The notes beneath the pieces were generated by a model. That model saw only the letters and a list, made by a program, of their open reading frames with translations, was not told the DNA's origin and did not search any database. Positions 9,398 to 18,777 of a DNA stretch of 64,000 bases are shown here, piece after piece. This DNA comes from CAZRQL01 sp964602415. Its GTDB lineage: Bacteria; Bacteroidota; Bacteroidia; Cytophagales; Flammeovirgaceae. A program made the position numbers and the translations under genes. Positions within the stretch are counted from its first letter, which is position 1, and every line of letters starts with the position of its first letter. The stretch spans positions 14,195-78,194 of the forward strand of contig CAZRQL010000016.1 of the NCBI GenBank assembly GCA_964602415.1, given 5' to 3'.

Positions 9398-10196
9398 AGT
9401 CTATTCTCAACTCTTTGAGTTTGACCCTTCTGCCCAAAAATATTTTTGTGGAAGCCTCAAAACTCTCCGTCAAATCGGAAACATATCCCTCAAAACTACC
9501 ATTGTGCTGGGTGGTTGGGGGCATTGATTGGAGCAAGTCTTTTACATATCGCGCCACCGGTTGGCCGCCCTCTACTACTTCTACTGTGTTTTGATAGAAG
9601 TTTTCGATTTCCTTTTTGATCAAAGGGTAATGGGTGCAGCCTAAAATCAGCACTTCTATATCTTTTAACTTGCTGTCGATCAGATATTTTTCAATTAAAA
9701 CTTTGCTCACCGTATTGTTGAAAAATCCTTCTTCAATCACCGAGGCCAGCAGCGGGGTGGCCAAAGCGGACACCTTGGTGATGCCTTTTGCGCGAAGTTT
9801 GCGCTGGTAGCTGCCCGATGCCACAGTGGCCCTGGTGGCAATCAGACCGATATGCTGTTGGGGATATGTATTGGCCACCCAATCCACCACAGGATCTACT
9901 ACATTGGCAACCAGTGCTTTGTCGCCCACATACTCTTTGATGAGTTCAAAAGCGGCGGCAGAGGCTGTATTGCAGGCTATCAGGATGAGTTTGCAGTGTT
10001 GGGCAAGCAGGAAGTTGGTGATTTTGATGCTGTAAGACTGTATGGCAGCGATTGATTTTTCGCCATAGGGCAGGTGGGCGGTGTCCCCAAAATAAATGAT
10101 GTTTTCGTGGGGCAATTGCTCCATCACGGCTTTGGCAACGGTAAGCCCTCCTATTCCGCTGTCAAAAATGCCTATTGGGCGGTTTCGTTTTTCCAA
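9396..10196 (-). CDS. murI: Glutamate racemase
   Basis: 266 residues, normal length. It interconverts L- and D-glutamate to supply D-Glu for peptidoglycan precursors in the cytoplasm. The family signatures are visible: IGIFDSGIGGLTV with Asp12, YFGDTAHLPYG, the first catalytic cysteine C75 in IACNTASAAA, and the second catalytic cysteine C187 in ILGCTHYPLI. The start is a TTG at 10196, which gives the canonical N terminus just before the conserved motif. The gene overlaps the end of hflX by 25 bases, so the two are translationally coupled. Confidence 0.94.
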   Translation of the reverse strand: MEKRNRPIGIFDSGIGGLTVAKAVMEQLPHENIIYFGDTAHLPYGEKSIAAIQSYSIKITNFLLAQHCKLILIACNTASAAAFELIKEYVGDKALVANVVDPVVDWVANTYPQQHIGLIATRATVASGSYQRKLRAKGITKVSALATPLLASVIEEGFFNNTVSKVLIEKYLIDSKLKDIEVLILGCTHYPLIKKEIENFYQNTVEVVEGGQPVARYVKDLLQSMPPTTQHNGSFEGYVSDLTESFEASTKIFLGRRVKLKELRID

Positions 10197-11392
10197 AATT
10201 GTGTTTGGTAAAGTTTTTCTGCGTTGGGGTAAATTTTGAAATATTTTTTGCTGACAATGGCCAATATTTTTTCCCTGAGTTCCTCAATATTCTCACCTTT
10301 TACGGCAGAAATAAATACTGCCTCTACGCCTTTTGCCAAATATGACTGTTTCCAGTCTTGGAGTGTAGCGGGCGGGTGCTCTTCAAAAGGCGGGTATTCT
10401 TTGTTGGTAAAAGCATCTATTTTGTTGAATACCAGTATAGTGTCTTTGTCTCCACAGCCCAACTCACCCAAGATCTTGTTCACCACTTCTATTTGTTCCT
10501 CAAACTCGTCATTAGAAATATCCACCACATGCAGCAACACGTCGGCTTCCACGATTTCGCTCAAAGTGGATTTGAAGCTCTCAATCAGCATGGTGGGGAG
10601 TTTTCTAATAAAACCAACCGTATCGGTAAGCAGGAAATGAATATTTTGGTAAGAAATTTTTCTCACCGTTGAGTCCACCGTAGCAAAGAGTTTGTTTTCG
10701 GCGAAAACATCGGATTTGGACAGCAATTGCATGAGCGTAGATTTGCCGGTGTTGGTGTAGCCTACCAAAGCGACGCGGACTTCTTGTTGACGGGTTTTGC
10801 TGCGTGTGGTGCTTTGCGTGTCAATTTTTTTGAGTTTTTCTTTTAGGAAGGCTATTTTTTCTCTTATGATGCGCTTGTCGGTTTCCAGTTCGGTTTCGCC
10901 CGGGCCTTTCATACCGATACCTCCTTTTTGGCGCGAGAGGTGAGTCCACAGGTTGGTCAGGCGTGGCAGCATATATTGATACTGAGCAAGTTCTACTTGG
11001 AGGCGCGCCTGAGTGGTCTGTGCTCTCATACTAAAAATTTGCAGAATCAACAAACTTCTATCTATCACCAAGCAGTCTCTTAGGATAGAGTCCAAATTTC
11101 TCACGTGTGCAGTGGTCAAGTCGTCATCGAAAATCACCACGTCAATAGATTTTTCCTTGACATAAGAAGCCACTTCGATGATCTTACCCTTTCCCACAAA
11201 GGTTTTTTTATCAGGCTTTTCTAATCCCTGGATGAATTTTTTTTCGGTCTGGATGCCCAAGGTTTCCGCCAAAAAAGCTAATTCGTCGAGGTAGGCTTGG
11301 ACTTTGGCACGGCTTTGGCTTTGTGTTTGAATGGCCACCAGCACGGCTTTTGGCTTGGGCTTTTCGGATTCGTATAAAAATTCTTTTTTCAA
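10172..11392 (-). CDS. hflX: GTPase HflX
   Basis: 406 residues. HflX is a ribosome-associated GTPase that splits stalled or heat-damaged 70S ribosomes. The N-terminal HflX domain contains the conserved KFIQG and FVGKGKI segments and the Gly-rich linker GGIGMKGPGETELETDKR at about residues 157-173. The G domain has G1 GYTNTGKST (211-219), G3 DTVGF (256-260), G4 NKID (323-326) and an SA-type G5 near the C terminus. The start is a TTG at 11392 (MKKEFLYESE). It is the upstream partner of murI. A tRNA gene and a terminator lie upstream on the same strand. Confidence 0.93.
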   Translation of the reverse strand: MKKEFLYESEKPKPKAVLVAIQTQSQSRAKVQAYLDELAFLAETLGIQTEKKFIQGLEKPDKKTFVGKGKIIEVASYVKEKSIDVVIFDDDLTTAHVRNLDSILRDCLVIDRSLLILQIFSMRAQTTQARLQVELAQYQYMLPRLTNLWTHLSRQKGGIGMKGPGETELETDKRIIREKIAFLKEKLKKIDTQSTTRSKTRQQEVRVALVGYTNTGKSTLMQLLSKSDVFAENKLFATVDSTVRKISYQNIHFLLTDTVGFIRKLPTMLIESFKSTLSEIVEADVLLHVVDISNDEFEEQIEVVNKILGELGCGDKDTILVFNKIDAFTNKEYPPFEEHPPATLQDWKQSYLAKGVEAVFISAVKGENIEELREKILAIVSKKYFKIYPNAEKLYQTQFWKNETAQ

Positions 11393-11411
11393 ATTAATAA
11401 GGTTTTAATAA

Positions 11412-11445
11412 AAAAACCTTGCTGCCAAAGGCAATCAAGGTTTTT
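11412..11445 (-). terminator. Terminator downstream of tRNA-CAU
   Basis: The stem AAAAACCTTG / CAAGGTTTTT lies about 25 bases past the 3' end of the tRNA on the minus strand and ends in a T run in that direction. It separates the tRNA transcript from hflX. Confidence 0.7.
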
Positions 11446-11469
11446 ACAAAAATGAATCGGAAATTCATG

Positions 11470-11543
11470 TGGGCCCAACAGGGCTTGAACCTGTGACCCT
11501 CTGATTATGAGTCAGATGCTCTAACCAACTGAGCTATGGGCCC
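11470..11543 (-). tRNA. tRNA with anticodon CAU (elongator Met or Ile2)
   Basis: A complete 74-nt cloverleaf on the minus strand: acceptor GGGCCCA / TGGGCCC, D arm GCTC-loop-GAGC, anticodon stem TCTGA / TCAGA with loop CTCATAA, five-base variable region, and T arm ACAGG-TTCAAGC-CCTGT. The anticodon is CAU. It is not the initiator by overall form, since the acceptor is fully paired. It is either elongator tRNA-Met or the lysidine-modified tRNA-Ile2, and sequence inspection alone does not separate them. CCA is not encoded. Confidence 0.95.
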
Positions 11544-11603
11544 TTTTTAATTTGTACAAATGTAAAACTTTTGTTTTTCAGAAAACAAAAAAATATTTTT
11601 TTG

Positions 11604-12347
11604 CTAAAATAATGAATCGTTTAGCAAAGAACGCTGGGCTTTTTGGGCTGCCTCTGTGCTAAGGGCTTGCTCCATAATAGCCAAATGCTCCACTTTGTGG
11701 CAATCGCTACCCAAAAAAGAAACCGCCCCCCGCTCGATGAGTTGTTCGGCTATCATTTTTGAAGTACGCGAGTAGTAGCCTGTCAAAGAGTTGGTATTGA
11801 CTTGGAGCAGGCAGCCTTTTTCTCTGAGCTCAAGGATTTGCTCCCAATGACCAAAAAAATAGGTATAACGCTCAGGATGAGCCAACACAGGCTGGTAACC
11901 CATTGAGCGAAGCGAAAAAATGACTTGTTCCAAACTTTTGCTTGGTGCCATGTACGATGTCTCAAAAAGCACATAATTCTCTTTGCCAAAATTTAGCAGC
12001 GGTTCGTTTTTTCTGATTAACTCAAGAAAATGCTCATCCAAGTAATATTCGGCGGCGGCTTGAAGTTCAATGGCAATTTGTCTTTCTTTCAGGACTTGGT
12101 TGGCGTACTCCAAGCGTTCGGAGATGATTTGGGGCGTGTTCCGGTAATAATCCCACATGATGTGGGGGGTGGTGATGAGCTTTGTGTAGCCCATCAAGGC
12201 AAACCGCTCGGCCATTTCGACTGTATTTTCGATTTGCTGCGCTCCGTCATCAATGCCCGGCAGCAGATGGGAGTGCATATCAACTTTGATTTTTATAGGC
12301 TCTAAGTTGAGGGGCTTAGGCTTTTTTTTGGTAAAGAAAGAGAACAT
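11604..12347 (-). CDS. PHP-family tyrosine-protein phosphatase, CpsB/YwqE type
   Basis: 247 residues. It belongs to the CpsB/CapC/YwqE group of metal-dependent PHP-domain phosphatases that remove phosphate from bacterial tyrosine kinases controlling capsule or exopolysaccharide synthesis. The metal-binding motifs are DMHSHLLPGIDDGA near the N terminus, TTPHIM, LAHPERY and LGSDCHK near the C terminus. No partner BY-kinase or polysaccharide genes are adjacent, so its substrate is encoded elsewhere or is different. The gene stands alone between the tRNA and mrdA. Confidence 0.87.
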   Translation of the reverse strand: MFSFFTKKKPKPLNLEPIKIKVDMHSHLLPGIDDGAQQIENTVEMAERFALMGYTKLITTPHIMWDYYRNTPQIISERLEYANQVLKERQIAIELQAAAEYYLDEHFLELIRKNEPLLNFGKENYVLFETSYMAPSKSLEQVIFSLRSMGYQPVLAHPERYTYFFGHWEQILELREKGCLLQVNTNSLTGYYSRTSKMIAEQLIERGAVSFLGSDCHKVEHLAIMEQALSTEAAQKAQRSLLNDSLF

Positions 12348-12500
12348 AATTTAATAAACACAATATAGAGACGCAAAGATTCAATCAAATTATGTTATTC
12401 ACTTGTTAATAAGTTTCAAGGCTTGCATGAATTTTAGCAGACACACAAGAAGAAACTTTATTTGGCTTTATTTCGCATCTAATTAAACCCAAACAATCTG

Positions 12501-14390
12501 ATGGAAAACCGCAGGGTTCATATACTGGCCTCTGTCTTTGTGGTGGCTTTGGTGTATCTTTTGAGATTGGCCTATCTGCAACTCATTGATACACAAACCA
12601 AACTCTCTGCCATCAACAACAGCATCAACCGTGTGGTCGTTGACCCGGGGCGTGGGCTGATTTATGATAGACGCGACAGGCTCATCTTGAGCAACCGTCC
12701 TGCAATTGATTTTCAGTTTATTAGGAAGAATTTGTGGATTTCGGACACAACTCAGTTTTGTGATTTTTTTCATATCAGCCCTGAAGTACTAAGAGAAAAA
12801 ATTGCAGAAGCTCGGAAAAAACAATTTTGGGACAAGCCTTTCACCTTTGTCAAAGATGTGAGCGATAGTTTGTACGCAACCATGGCCGACAGGATAGACG
12901 AGTTTCCCGGTATTACGGTGGAGGTAAAGACAGACCGCCGCTACGAGTACCCTGTGTTGGCGCATGCACTGGGTTATGTCAGAGAAGTAGATAAGTATTT
13001 TATTGAAAACCAGACTGAAAACTACTACCGCAAAGGCGACTACATTGGCAAAAGCGGCATAGAGTTCAATTATGAAAAATACCTGCGAGGGCGGCGTGGT
13101 GTGAGCTACGTTTTGACCAATGTGAGCGGGGCAGCCAAAGGCTCTTATATGGGCGGGCGTTTTGATACCTTGCCGGTGGTGGGCTCGTCTCTCAAATCTT
13201 CGATAGATTTATCGCTTCAGATTTACGCCGAGCGGCTCATGCAAAACAAAAAGGGGGCGGTGGTGGCCATTGAGCCTGCCACGGGAGAGATTTTGGTCAT
13301 GGTTTCTACTCCTACCTACGACCCCAAACTCTTGAGTGGAGATGCCAAGACCGTTTCTGCCAACTACCTCATGCTCACCGAACAAGAATATACTCCCCTG
13401 TTCAACCGCGCCATTCAGTCCCCTTACCCCCCCGGCTCTACCCTCAAAACGGTTATGGCTCTTATCGGTCTGCAAGAGGGGGTTTTGGATACCGTTTCTA
13501 CGGTTTTTTCTTGCAATCAGGCCATTGTCAAATGCCACCCTCATCCTTCTCCGCAAAAATTATTTGGCTCTATCCAATACTCTTGCAATCCGTTTTATTA
13601 TCAAGCCTTTAGAAAAATTATCATGCAAAATAAGGCCAAAGACGACCGAGAAGATGCCCGCATCGGACTCGAAAACTGGCGCAAATATGCTTTGGAGTTG
13701 GGTTTGGGCAAAAAATTGGGGGTGGACATTCCTTTTGAAACCCCCGGACGAGTGCCTTCGGTAGAGTACTACGACAAAATCCACCGAGGCGAGAAAAACT
13801 GGAAGTTTGGCAACTTGATGTCTTTGGCCATCGGGCAAGGTGAAGTCGGCGTTTCGCCTTTGCAACTGGCCAACTTGGCCGCCTGTATTGCCAACAGAGG
13901 CTGGTACATCAGGCCACACCTCATCAAAGGTATAGGCGAAGAAGAAAAAACCTTGCCTCAATACAACGAAAAAATGGTTTCCAGCATTTCACCCGCTTAT
14001 TTTGATTTTGTGGCAAGGGCTATGGAAATGGCTGTAAAATCAGGCACAGCCTCCAAAGCCTATATCGAAGACATCAGAGTATGCGGCAAAACCGGAACCG
14101 CCCAAAATCCGCACGGCAAAGACCACTCCGTCTTTATGTGCTTTGCCCCATTGGAAAAGCCCCAAATAGCCGTAGCCGTGCTCATCGAAAACGCCGGCTT
14201 TGGTGGCACATGGGCAGCACCTGTTGCGGGCTTGATCGCAGAAATGCACATTAGAGGCTCTATCAGCCCCAAACGCAAGTGGATAGAAGACTACGTACTG
14301 AGAGCCAACCTCATGGATCCGGGCGAAGCCGAAAAAAACAAGCGCAAAACAAATTCCAGTGCCGCATACAGGGCTTTGATAGGCAGGTAA
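12501..14390 (+). CDS. mrdA: Penicillin-binding protein 2 (peptidoglycan transpeptidase)
   Basis: 629 residues, class B PBP. It cross-links peptidoglycan during cell elongation with RodA. One N-terminal membrane helix (about residues 8-25) anchors it with the rest periplasmic. The dimerisation domain opens with the family motif VDPGRGLIYDRRDRLILSN. The transpeptidase domain has SxxK at 313-316 (STLK within PPGSTLK), SxN as SCN in IQYSCNPFYY, and KTG at 530-532 (GKTGTAQNPHG). The extra region between SxxK and SxN with CHPHP is typical of PBP2. mreBCD and rodA are not next to it; ftsW is about 2.4 kb downstream on the other strand. Confidence 0.93.
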   Translation: MENRRVHILASVFVVALVYLLRLAYLQLIDTQTKLSAINNSINRVVVDPGRGLIYDRRDRLILSNRPAIDFQFIRKNLWISDTTQFCDFFHISPEVLREKIAEARKKQFWDKPFTFVKDVSDSLYATMADRIDEFPGITVEVKTDRRYEYPVLAHALGYVREVDKYFIENQTENYYRKGDYIGKSGIEFNYEKYLRGRRGVSYVLTNVSGAAKGSYMGGRFDTLPVVGSSLKSSIDLSLQIYAERLMQNKKGAVVAIEPATGEILVMVSTPTYDPKLLSGDAKTVSANYLMLTEQEYTPLFNRAIQSPYPPGSTLKTVMALIGLQEGVLDTVSTVFSCNQAIVKCHPHPSPQKLFGSIQYSCNPFYYQAFRKIIMQNKAKDDREDARIGLENWRKYALELGLGKKLGVDIPFETPGRVPSVEYYDKIHRGEKNWKFGNLMSLAIGQGEVGVSPLQLANLAACIANRGWYIRPHLIKGIGEEEKTLPQYNEKMVSSISPAYFDFVARAMEMAVKSGTASKAYIEDIRVCGKTGTAQNPHGKDHSVFMCFAPLEKPQIAVAVLIENAGFGGTWAAPVAGLIAEMHIRGSISPKRKWIEDYVLRANLMDPGEAEKNKRKTNSSAAYRALIGR

Positions 14391-14458
14391 TGGTAGGATT
14401 TTCGGCTGACTCGTCTAAAAAAGGTTGTAGTTTCAACTCATTGAGTTTGTAATAAGTT

Positions 14459-15496
14459 TTACACCTCAATGACCACATCGCCCGACATCGGTTTGGCGAT
14501 ACAAGTGAGCACATAGCCCTCGTCGAGTTCGCTTTGAGACAGGGCATCGCTGTCTTGCATGAGCACCTGCCCTGAGGTTTTTTTGCCCATGCAAGCCGTA
14601 CAAAGCCCGCTCTGGCAAGAAAAAGGCATATCAAGCCCAGCATCCAATGCTGCATTGAGGATGGTCTCACCCGCCCCAACAGTAACGGTATGCTGTTTGC
14701 CCCTGACTATGAGCGTAACTTGTTGGGATTGTATGTTTTGGGGAGCTGCGGTAGGAGAAGGAGCTTTTTCCACAAAAGCCTCCTGCTTGATAGCACCGGC
14801 AGGGTAGCCCAATTTCAATATCCCTTCTTTTGCCTGCTGCATCATGCCCTCAGGCCCGCAGAGGTAAAACAAGGTCTCAGGTAGTTTGGGTAGCTTAGAC
14901 AAAACATTGACTGTAAGTATTTTATCAATTCTTCCAGTGTAGCCCCCCCAAAATTTATCAGGCTCGGTCAGGCTGTGAACCACCGTAAAGCGGTCAGGGA
15001 ATTGGGTTTTGAGTTCGTCTAAATGCTTGCGAAAAATGATGCTGCCTTCATGCCGGTTGCCATAGATGAGCGAAACAAGGCTCTCCTTTTCAAAATGCAA
15101 AGCGGATTTCAAAATAGACATCAGCGGCGTAATGCCACTGCCCGCCCCGATGAGTACAATGTGCCGCTTTTTCTTGGGTTCGGGAACAAATATAAAGTTG
15201 CCGGCTGGTTTCATCACTGCAAGCGTATCGCCGACTTTTATATTGTCAAGCAAATAGTTAGACACCAATCCGCCGGGCACGCGCTTGATGGTAATGGCGA
15301 TGTCAGGGTCTAAGTCAGGCGTGCTGCTCATGGAGTAGGAGCGACGTACCTTTTTGCCTTCTATTTCACACAAAAGAGTTAAAAATTGTCCGGCACTGTA
15401 TTTTACCTTAACGAAAAGGGGCTGTTTCAACTTGAGGGTGGCGCATTGGCCTGTTTCCCATACTATTTCTTTGATTTTGAGATTGTGATCTGCCAT
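14459..15496 (-). CDS. Ferredoxin-NADP reductase family electron-transfer protein, PaaE-like
   Basis: 345 residues in the order FAD domain, NAD(P) domain, plant-type [2Fe-2S] domain. The FAD motif is RRSYSMSS, the NAD(P) motif GAGSGITP, with CGPEGMM near the end of the reductase part. The C-terminal ferredoxin has CQSGLCTACMGK and a distant fourth cysteine (LTCIAKP). This architecture is that of PaaE, the reductase of the phenylacetyl-CoA epoxidase, and of related oxygenase reductases. paaB and paaC are encoded 31 kb away and an alkB oxygenase 37 kb away in this window, so either could be the partner. It precedes a fusion-free gene desert of about 70 bases toward mrdA. Confidence 0.85.
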   Translation of the reverse strand: MADHNLKIKEIVWETGQCATLKLKQPLFVKVKYSAGQFLTLLCEIEGKKVRRSYSMSSTPDLDPDIAITIKRVPGGLVSNYLLDNIKVGDTLAVMKPAGNFIFVPEPKKKRHIVLIGAGSGITPLMSILKSALHFEKESLVSLIYGNRHEGSIIFRKHLDELKTQFPDRFTVVHSLTEPDKFWGGYTGRIDKILTVNVLSKLPKLPETLFYLCGPEGMMQQAKEGILKLGYPAGAIKQEAFVEKAPSPTAAPQNIQSQQVTLIVRGKQHTVTVGAGETILNAALDAGLDMPFSCQSGLCTACMGKKTSGQVLMQDSDALSQSELDEGYVLTCIAKPMSGDVVIEV

Positions 15497-15499
15497 AGT

Positions 15500-15871
15500 T
15501 CAATTTACGGGCATGGTTTTACCGTGTGCAAGAGGTTTTCCGTCTTTGTCCACACAAACAAAGACGATTTTATCAATGGTTATGACGACTTGTCCGGTGA
15601 TGATATTGCGAACCGTGCAAGATATGGTGATGGATGTTTTGCCAAATGCAAGGGTTTCCAAATCAATTTCTATAATTTCGCCGTTGCGGGCAGGGCTTAC
15701 GAAATTGATTTCGGACATGTACTTGGTAACGATGGTAACTATGCCGCCCAGTTCCATACGGGCGTGAATGGCCGACTCCTCATCAATCCACTCCAACAGC
15801 GTACCCCCAAAGAGGGTCAAATTTGAATTTAAGTTTTCAGGTTTTACCCAACGACGAGCGTAAGATTTCAT
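15500..15871 (-). CDS. Acyl-CoA thioesterase, hotdog fold
   Basis: 123 residues. It belongs to the YciA/4HBT acyl-CoA hydrolase family, which cleaves acyl-CoA to free acid and CoA in the cytoplasm. The diagnostic stretch is LFGGTLLEWIDEESAIHA at about residues 21-38, where the hotdog helix follows the Asn/Gly turn. The C-terminal strand region FVCVDKDGKP is also typical. It overlaps the EEP-family lipoprotein gene upstream by four bases (ATGA) and is three bases from the PaaE-like gene, so these three form an operon. Confidence 0.85.
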   Translation of the reverse strand: MKSYARRWVKPENLNSNLTLFGGTLLEWIDEESAIHARMELGGIVTIVTKYMSEINFVSPARNGEIIEIDLETLAFGKTSITISCTVRNIITGQVVITIDKIVFVCVDKDGKPLAHGKTMPVN

Positions 15872-16776
15872 TTCGGTTGCTTTTTGAGCCTGACGGCAAC
15901 GGGACGGTGGTCGCTAATGCGCGAGAAGTAGGTGGATTCGCATTTGTCAGGTGATACGGTCATCACTTCAAGAAAAGACTTTGATAAAGAAGAAGTTATC
16001 ATAATATGGTCAATATGACTGGGATAACTCGGATAAGACCAGCCTAAGGCAAAATTTTGGGCTATTTCTAAGTCGGCAAAAAGGTATTTTTGGGTGTCCT
16101 TCAAAAAGTTATCAAAAGCACCTGTCAGGGCATTGCCTGCAATTACATCGTTCCAATCCCCTAAAACGATTACATTTTTATCTTTTAAAGTGGTTTCGAT
16201 GTAAGACTTGAGCCTCTGTGCGGCTGAAGCCCGACGGGCTATGTTTTCATCTCCTCCACAGCATTTTAGGTGCAAGTTGATGAGAAAAACCTCCAAACCC
16301 GATTTGTGTTTGATGCTCAATGCCGCCGCCGGACGCGGAAAACTGTAGCTGTCGCCTTTGAACAACTCAAAAAACTCCAACCGCTCTACCTCAGAGTCTT
16401 TATAGAAATATCCCACCGAGTTGGCGGCATCAATAACAGAAGACCAGCCTGTGAGTTTGCCTCTCAGGGTCGCAAAACTTGGACGGCTGTCAATCTCTTG
16501 AAAAGCAATCACATCCAAATCCATATTGGAAATCAAAGTAGCCACTCTTTCTATGGTTTCGCTGTGTTTGGGAAATTGCTCTATGTTCCAAGTCATTACG
16601 TCGAGCGTAGTGTCAGTACCCACAAACAAACAAGCGGAAGGGAGGGCTTTGCTTTTGGGGTCAATCGGTTTGCTGGTGGTGTCCGTAGGCTTTCCCCCGG
16701 GGACTACAATCTGCCGATTTTGGTCTTGGCAAGCAAAGATAAAGATAAGCCCAAGTAGGAATAGAAAATTTTTCAT
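15868..16776 (-). CDS. Endonuclease/exonuclease/phosphatase-fold lipoprotein
   Basis: 302 residues from the ATG at 16776, chosen because it gives a clean lipoprotein signal (MKNFLFLLGLIFIFACQDQ) with Cys17 as the lipidation site; an upstream start would add seven residues. The EEP/DNase I-fold metal and catalytic motifs are in order: MTWNIEQFP, VIAFQEID, INLHLKCCGG, VLGDWNDV, SHIDHIMI and SDHRPVAV. It is thus an envelope-anchored metal-dependent phosphodiesterase or nuclease of unknown substrate. It is upstream partner of the thioesterase gene by a four-base overlap. Confidence 0.85.
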   Translation of the reverse strand: MKNFLFLLGLIFIFACQDQNRQIVVPGGKPTDTTSKPIDPKSKALPSACLFVGTDTTLDVMTWNIEQFPKHSETIERVATLISNMDLDVIAFQEIDSRPSFATLRGKLTGWSSVIDAANSVGYFYKDSEVERLEFFELFKGDSYSFPRPAAALSIKHKSGLEVFLINLHLKCCGGDENIARRASAAQRLKSYIETTLKDKNVIVLGDWNDVIAGNALTGAFDNFLKDTQKYLFADLEIAQNFALGWSYPSYPSHIDHIMITSSLSKSFLEVMTVSPDKCESTYFSRISDHRPVAVRLKKQPK

Positions 16777-16821
16777 TGTGCGAAAATTTGATGACAAAGT
16801 TAAGCCAAAAAGCCTAATTGC

Positions 16822-18033
16822 CTACCGTTGGCTGTTCTTATTGAGGATATAGTTTCCTGTTGCGCCGGATTTGCGGTAGCGGTAGCTGTCCAGGTCTTCG
16901 GGCGAGGTGTTGTAGCGGCTCACACTCAGCAAGACCCCAAAAGCCAAGCCCGTAAAAATAAATGATGTGCCCCCCATGCTTACCATAGGCAGAGGCAGCC
17001 CCGTAACCGGAAAAATCCCCACTACTACGGCCATGTGCGTAAATGCCTGCATCACAATCATAAACGTAATGCCCGCCGCCAAAAGTGCCCCAAAACTGTG
17101 GTTGGTGTTGGAAACAATGACCATACCCCTGTAGAGCAGTGCCAAGTACAGACCAATCACAAACAACGCTCCCAACATGCCGTACTCCTCCACAATAATG
17201 GCAAAAATAAAATCCGAATGAGCCAAAGGTAGAAAGTTTCGTTGGGTGCTGCGCCCAATGCCTTTGCCCGTGATCCCCCCCGTTGAGATGGCGATATAAG
17301 ATTGTGCGGTTTGGGGGTTGATGTTGTCATCGTCCAAAAAGTCGTCCAATCGGCTGATGACTGTGCCTTTTCTCTGTCCGTACTGAAGAGCCAAGCCCCC
17401 CGCCAAGCCCCCTATCACCAAAAGCCACAAAATATAACGAGTGGGTACTTTGCCCATGTAAAAAAGCAAAATACATGTACCAAACAACAGGCTGGCTGTT
17501 GACCAGTTGGTCAAGGCAATCAATCCGCAAATCACCCCGCACCAAATCAACATCGGCACAATGGCGTTGTTGAACTCTTCCAGATCGTTTTGTCTTTTGA
17601 CTATCATACTGGCTAAATTCATCACCAAGGCAATTTTGGCCAAATCGGAAGGCTGAAAAGTGCGGTTCAGAAATGGAATTTCCAACCAACGGCTTGCCAT
17701 ACTCACATTGATGCCATACCGCCAAGCCACCACCAATAAAATAGCCGACACAATCAGCGCAAAACGTGAAATCCTCGAATAATAAACAAAATTGACCTTA
17801 TGGGCGACATACATGGCAAGCAGCCCGGCGCAAACAAAAATAAAATGAGAAAACAAATATTTTTCGGCGTTGCCTCCGGCGAGTCGGTAAGCCAGACTTG
17901 ATGAGGCACTATAAACCACAAGCACGCTTAATAAACTGAGTATCAATGCAATTATCCAGATAAGTTTATCGCCTTCAATTCGATTTAAAAACGAATTTCC
18001 TTCTGAAACTTCTTTATTAGAACTTGATTCCAT
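16822..18033 (-). CDS. ftsW: FtsW/RodA/SpoVE family peptidoglycan glycosyltransferase, probably FtsW
   Basis: 403 residues with about ten membrane helices. SEDS proteins polymerise lipid II into glycan strands with a cognate class B PBP. Family motifs include VVYSASSSLAY in the first helix, ASRWLEIPFLNRTFQPSDLAK, the loop GKGIGRSTQRNFLPLAHSDF(IFAI), and the C-terminal PLPMVSMGGTS. The N terminus and the VYSASS motif resemble Bacteroidota FtsW rather than RodA, but this is a judgement from memory. It is not in a dcw cluster here. The start overlaps the cyclophilin gene by 17 bases. Confidence 0.85.
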   Translation of the reverse strand: MESSSNKEVSEGNSFLNRIEGDKLIWIIALILSLLSVLVVYSASSSLAYRLAGGNAEKYLFSHFIFVCAGLLAMYVAHKVNFVYYSRISRFALIVSAILLVVAWRYGINVSMASRWLEIPFLNRTFQPSDLAKIALVMNLASMIVKRQNDLEEFNNAIVPMLIWCGVICGLIALTNWSTASLLFGTCILLFYMGKVPTRYILWLLVIGGLAGGLALQYGQRKGTVISRLDDFLDDDNINPQTAQSYIAISTGGITGKGIGRSTQRNFLPLAHSDFIFAIIVEEYGMLGALFVIGLYLALLYRGMVIVSNTNHSFGALLAAGITFMIVMQAFTHMAVVVGIFPVTGLPLPMVSMGGTSFIFTGLAFGVLLSVSRYNTSPEDLDSYRYRKSGATGNYILNKNSQR

Positions 18034-18637
18034 ACAATTTGAACATCTTTTTAACTTTAACTTTATGTGCTCTGATTGCCATTCTGATAGGCTCGTAAGG
18101 CCTGCCCGATTTATTGACCTCTACCGATGCGATTTTGTCCACTACATCCATGCCTGAGACTACTTTGCCAAAAACGGTATATTTCCCGTCCAAATGAGGC
18201 GTTCCCTCAGCTTTCTGAACGATATAAAACTGGCTTCCGCTTGAGCGTCTTTGTGGGTTTATGTCATCGCCTTGCCGCGCAGCCCCAATATATCCCTTCA
18301 AATGCTTGAACTCAGGGACTATTTCAGCGTCAATCTCGTAGCCCGGCCCGCCGTTGCCTATCTGGCTGGTATCTCCTCCGGGTTTGGTGTTGGGGTCGCC
18401 CCCCTGAATCACAAAGTTTTTTAGCACCCTGTGAAAAGTGATGCTATCGAAAAAGTGCTGTTCGACAAGCCTTGTAAAATTGGCTTTGTGTTTGGGCGTT
18501 TGGTCGAATAGGATAAATTCGATTTTGCCAAATTTGGTGCTAAGAACAAATATTAATTCAGTTTTTTTGGGCTTTTGTCCAAAAACGGGCTGTAAGGTTA
18601 CAATTAGCAATATAAAAAGTATTCTTTTGATTTTCAT
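18017..18637 (-). CDS. Periplasmic peptidyl-prolyl isomerase, cyclophilin type
   Basis: 206 residues. An N-terminal signal peptide (MKIKRILFILLIVTL, cleavage after VFGQ) sends it to the periplasm, where cyclophilins isomerise Xaa-Pro bonds in folding proteins. Visible cyclophilin motifs are FHRVLKNFVIQGGDP, GSQFYI(VQ) and LDGKYTVFGKV. The usual active-site Arg (FHR) and the FxxQGGD core are present. The gene overlaps ftsW by 17 bases, so they are likely cotranscribed; a folding role for envelope proteins fits. Confidence 0.92.
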   Translation of the reverse strand: MKIKRILFILLIVTLQPVFGQKPKKTELIFVLSTKFGKIEFILFDQTPKHKANFTRLVEQHFFDSITFHRVLKNFVIQGGDPNTKPGGDTSQIGNGGPGYEIDAEIVPEFKHLKGYIGAARQGDDINPQRRSSGSQFYIVQKAEGTPHLDGKYTVFGKVVSGMDVVDKIASVEVNKSGRPYEPIRMAIRAHKVKVKKMFKLYGIKF

Positions 18638-18777
18638 TTACTTATCTGTTTTCTTGGGTTTTTATTCCGATGGCTTCTGTATTCAGATTTTCTGAGCGTA
18701 CTTTGCGCAGCAATTTGAGCTAAAAATCTGTCTTTTCTGATAGTTTTTGATATGCAAAAATAGTTAATTTGACCGAT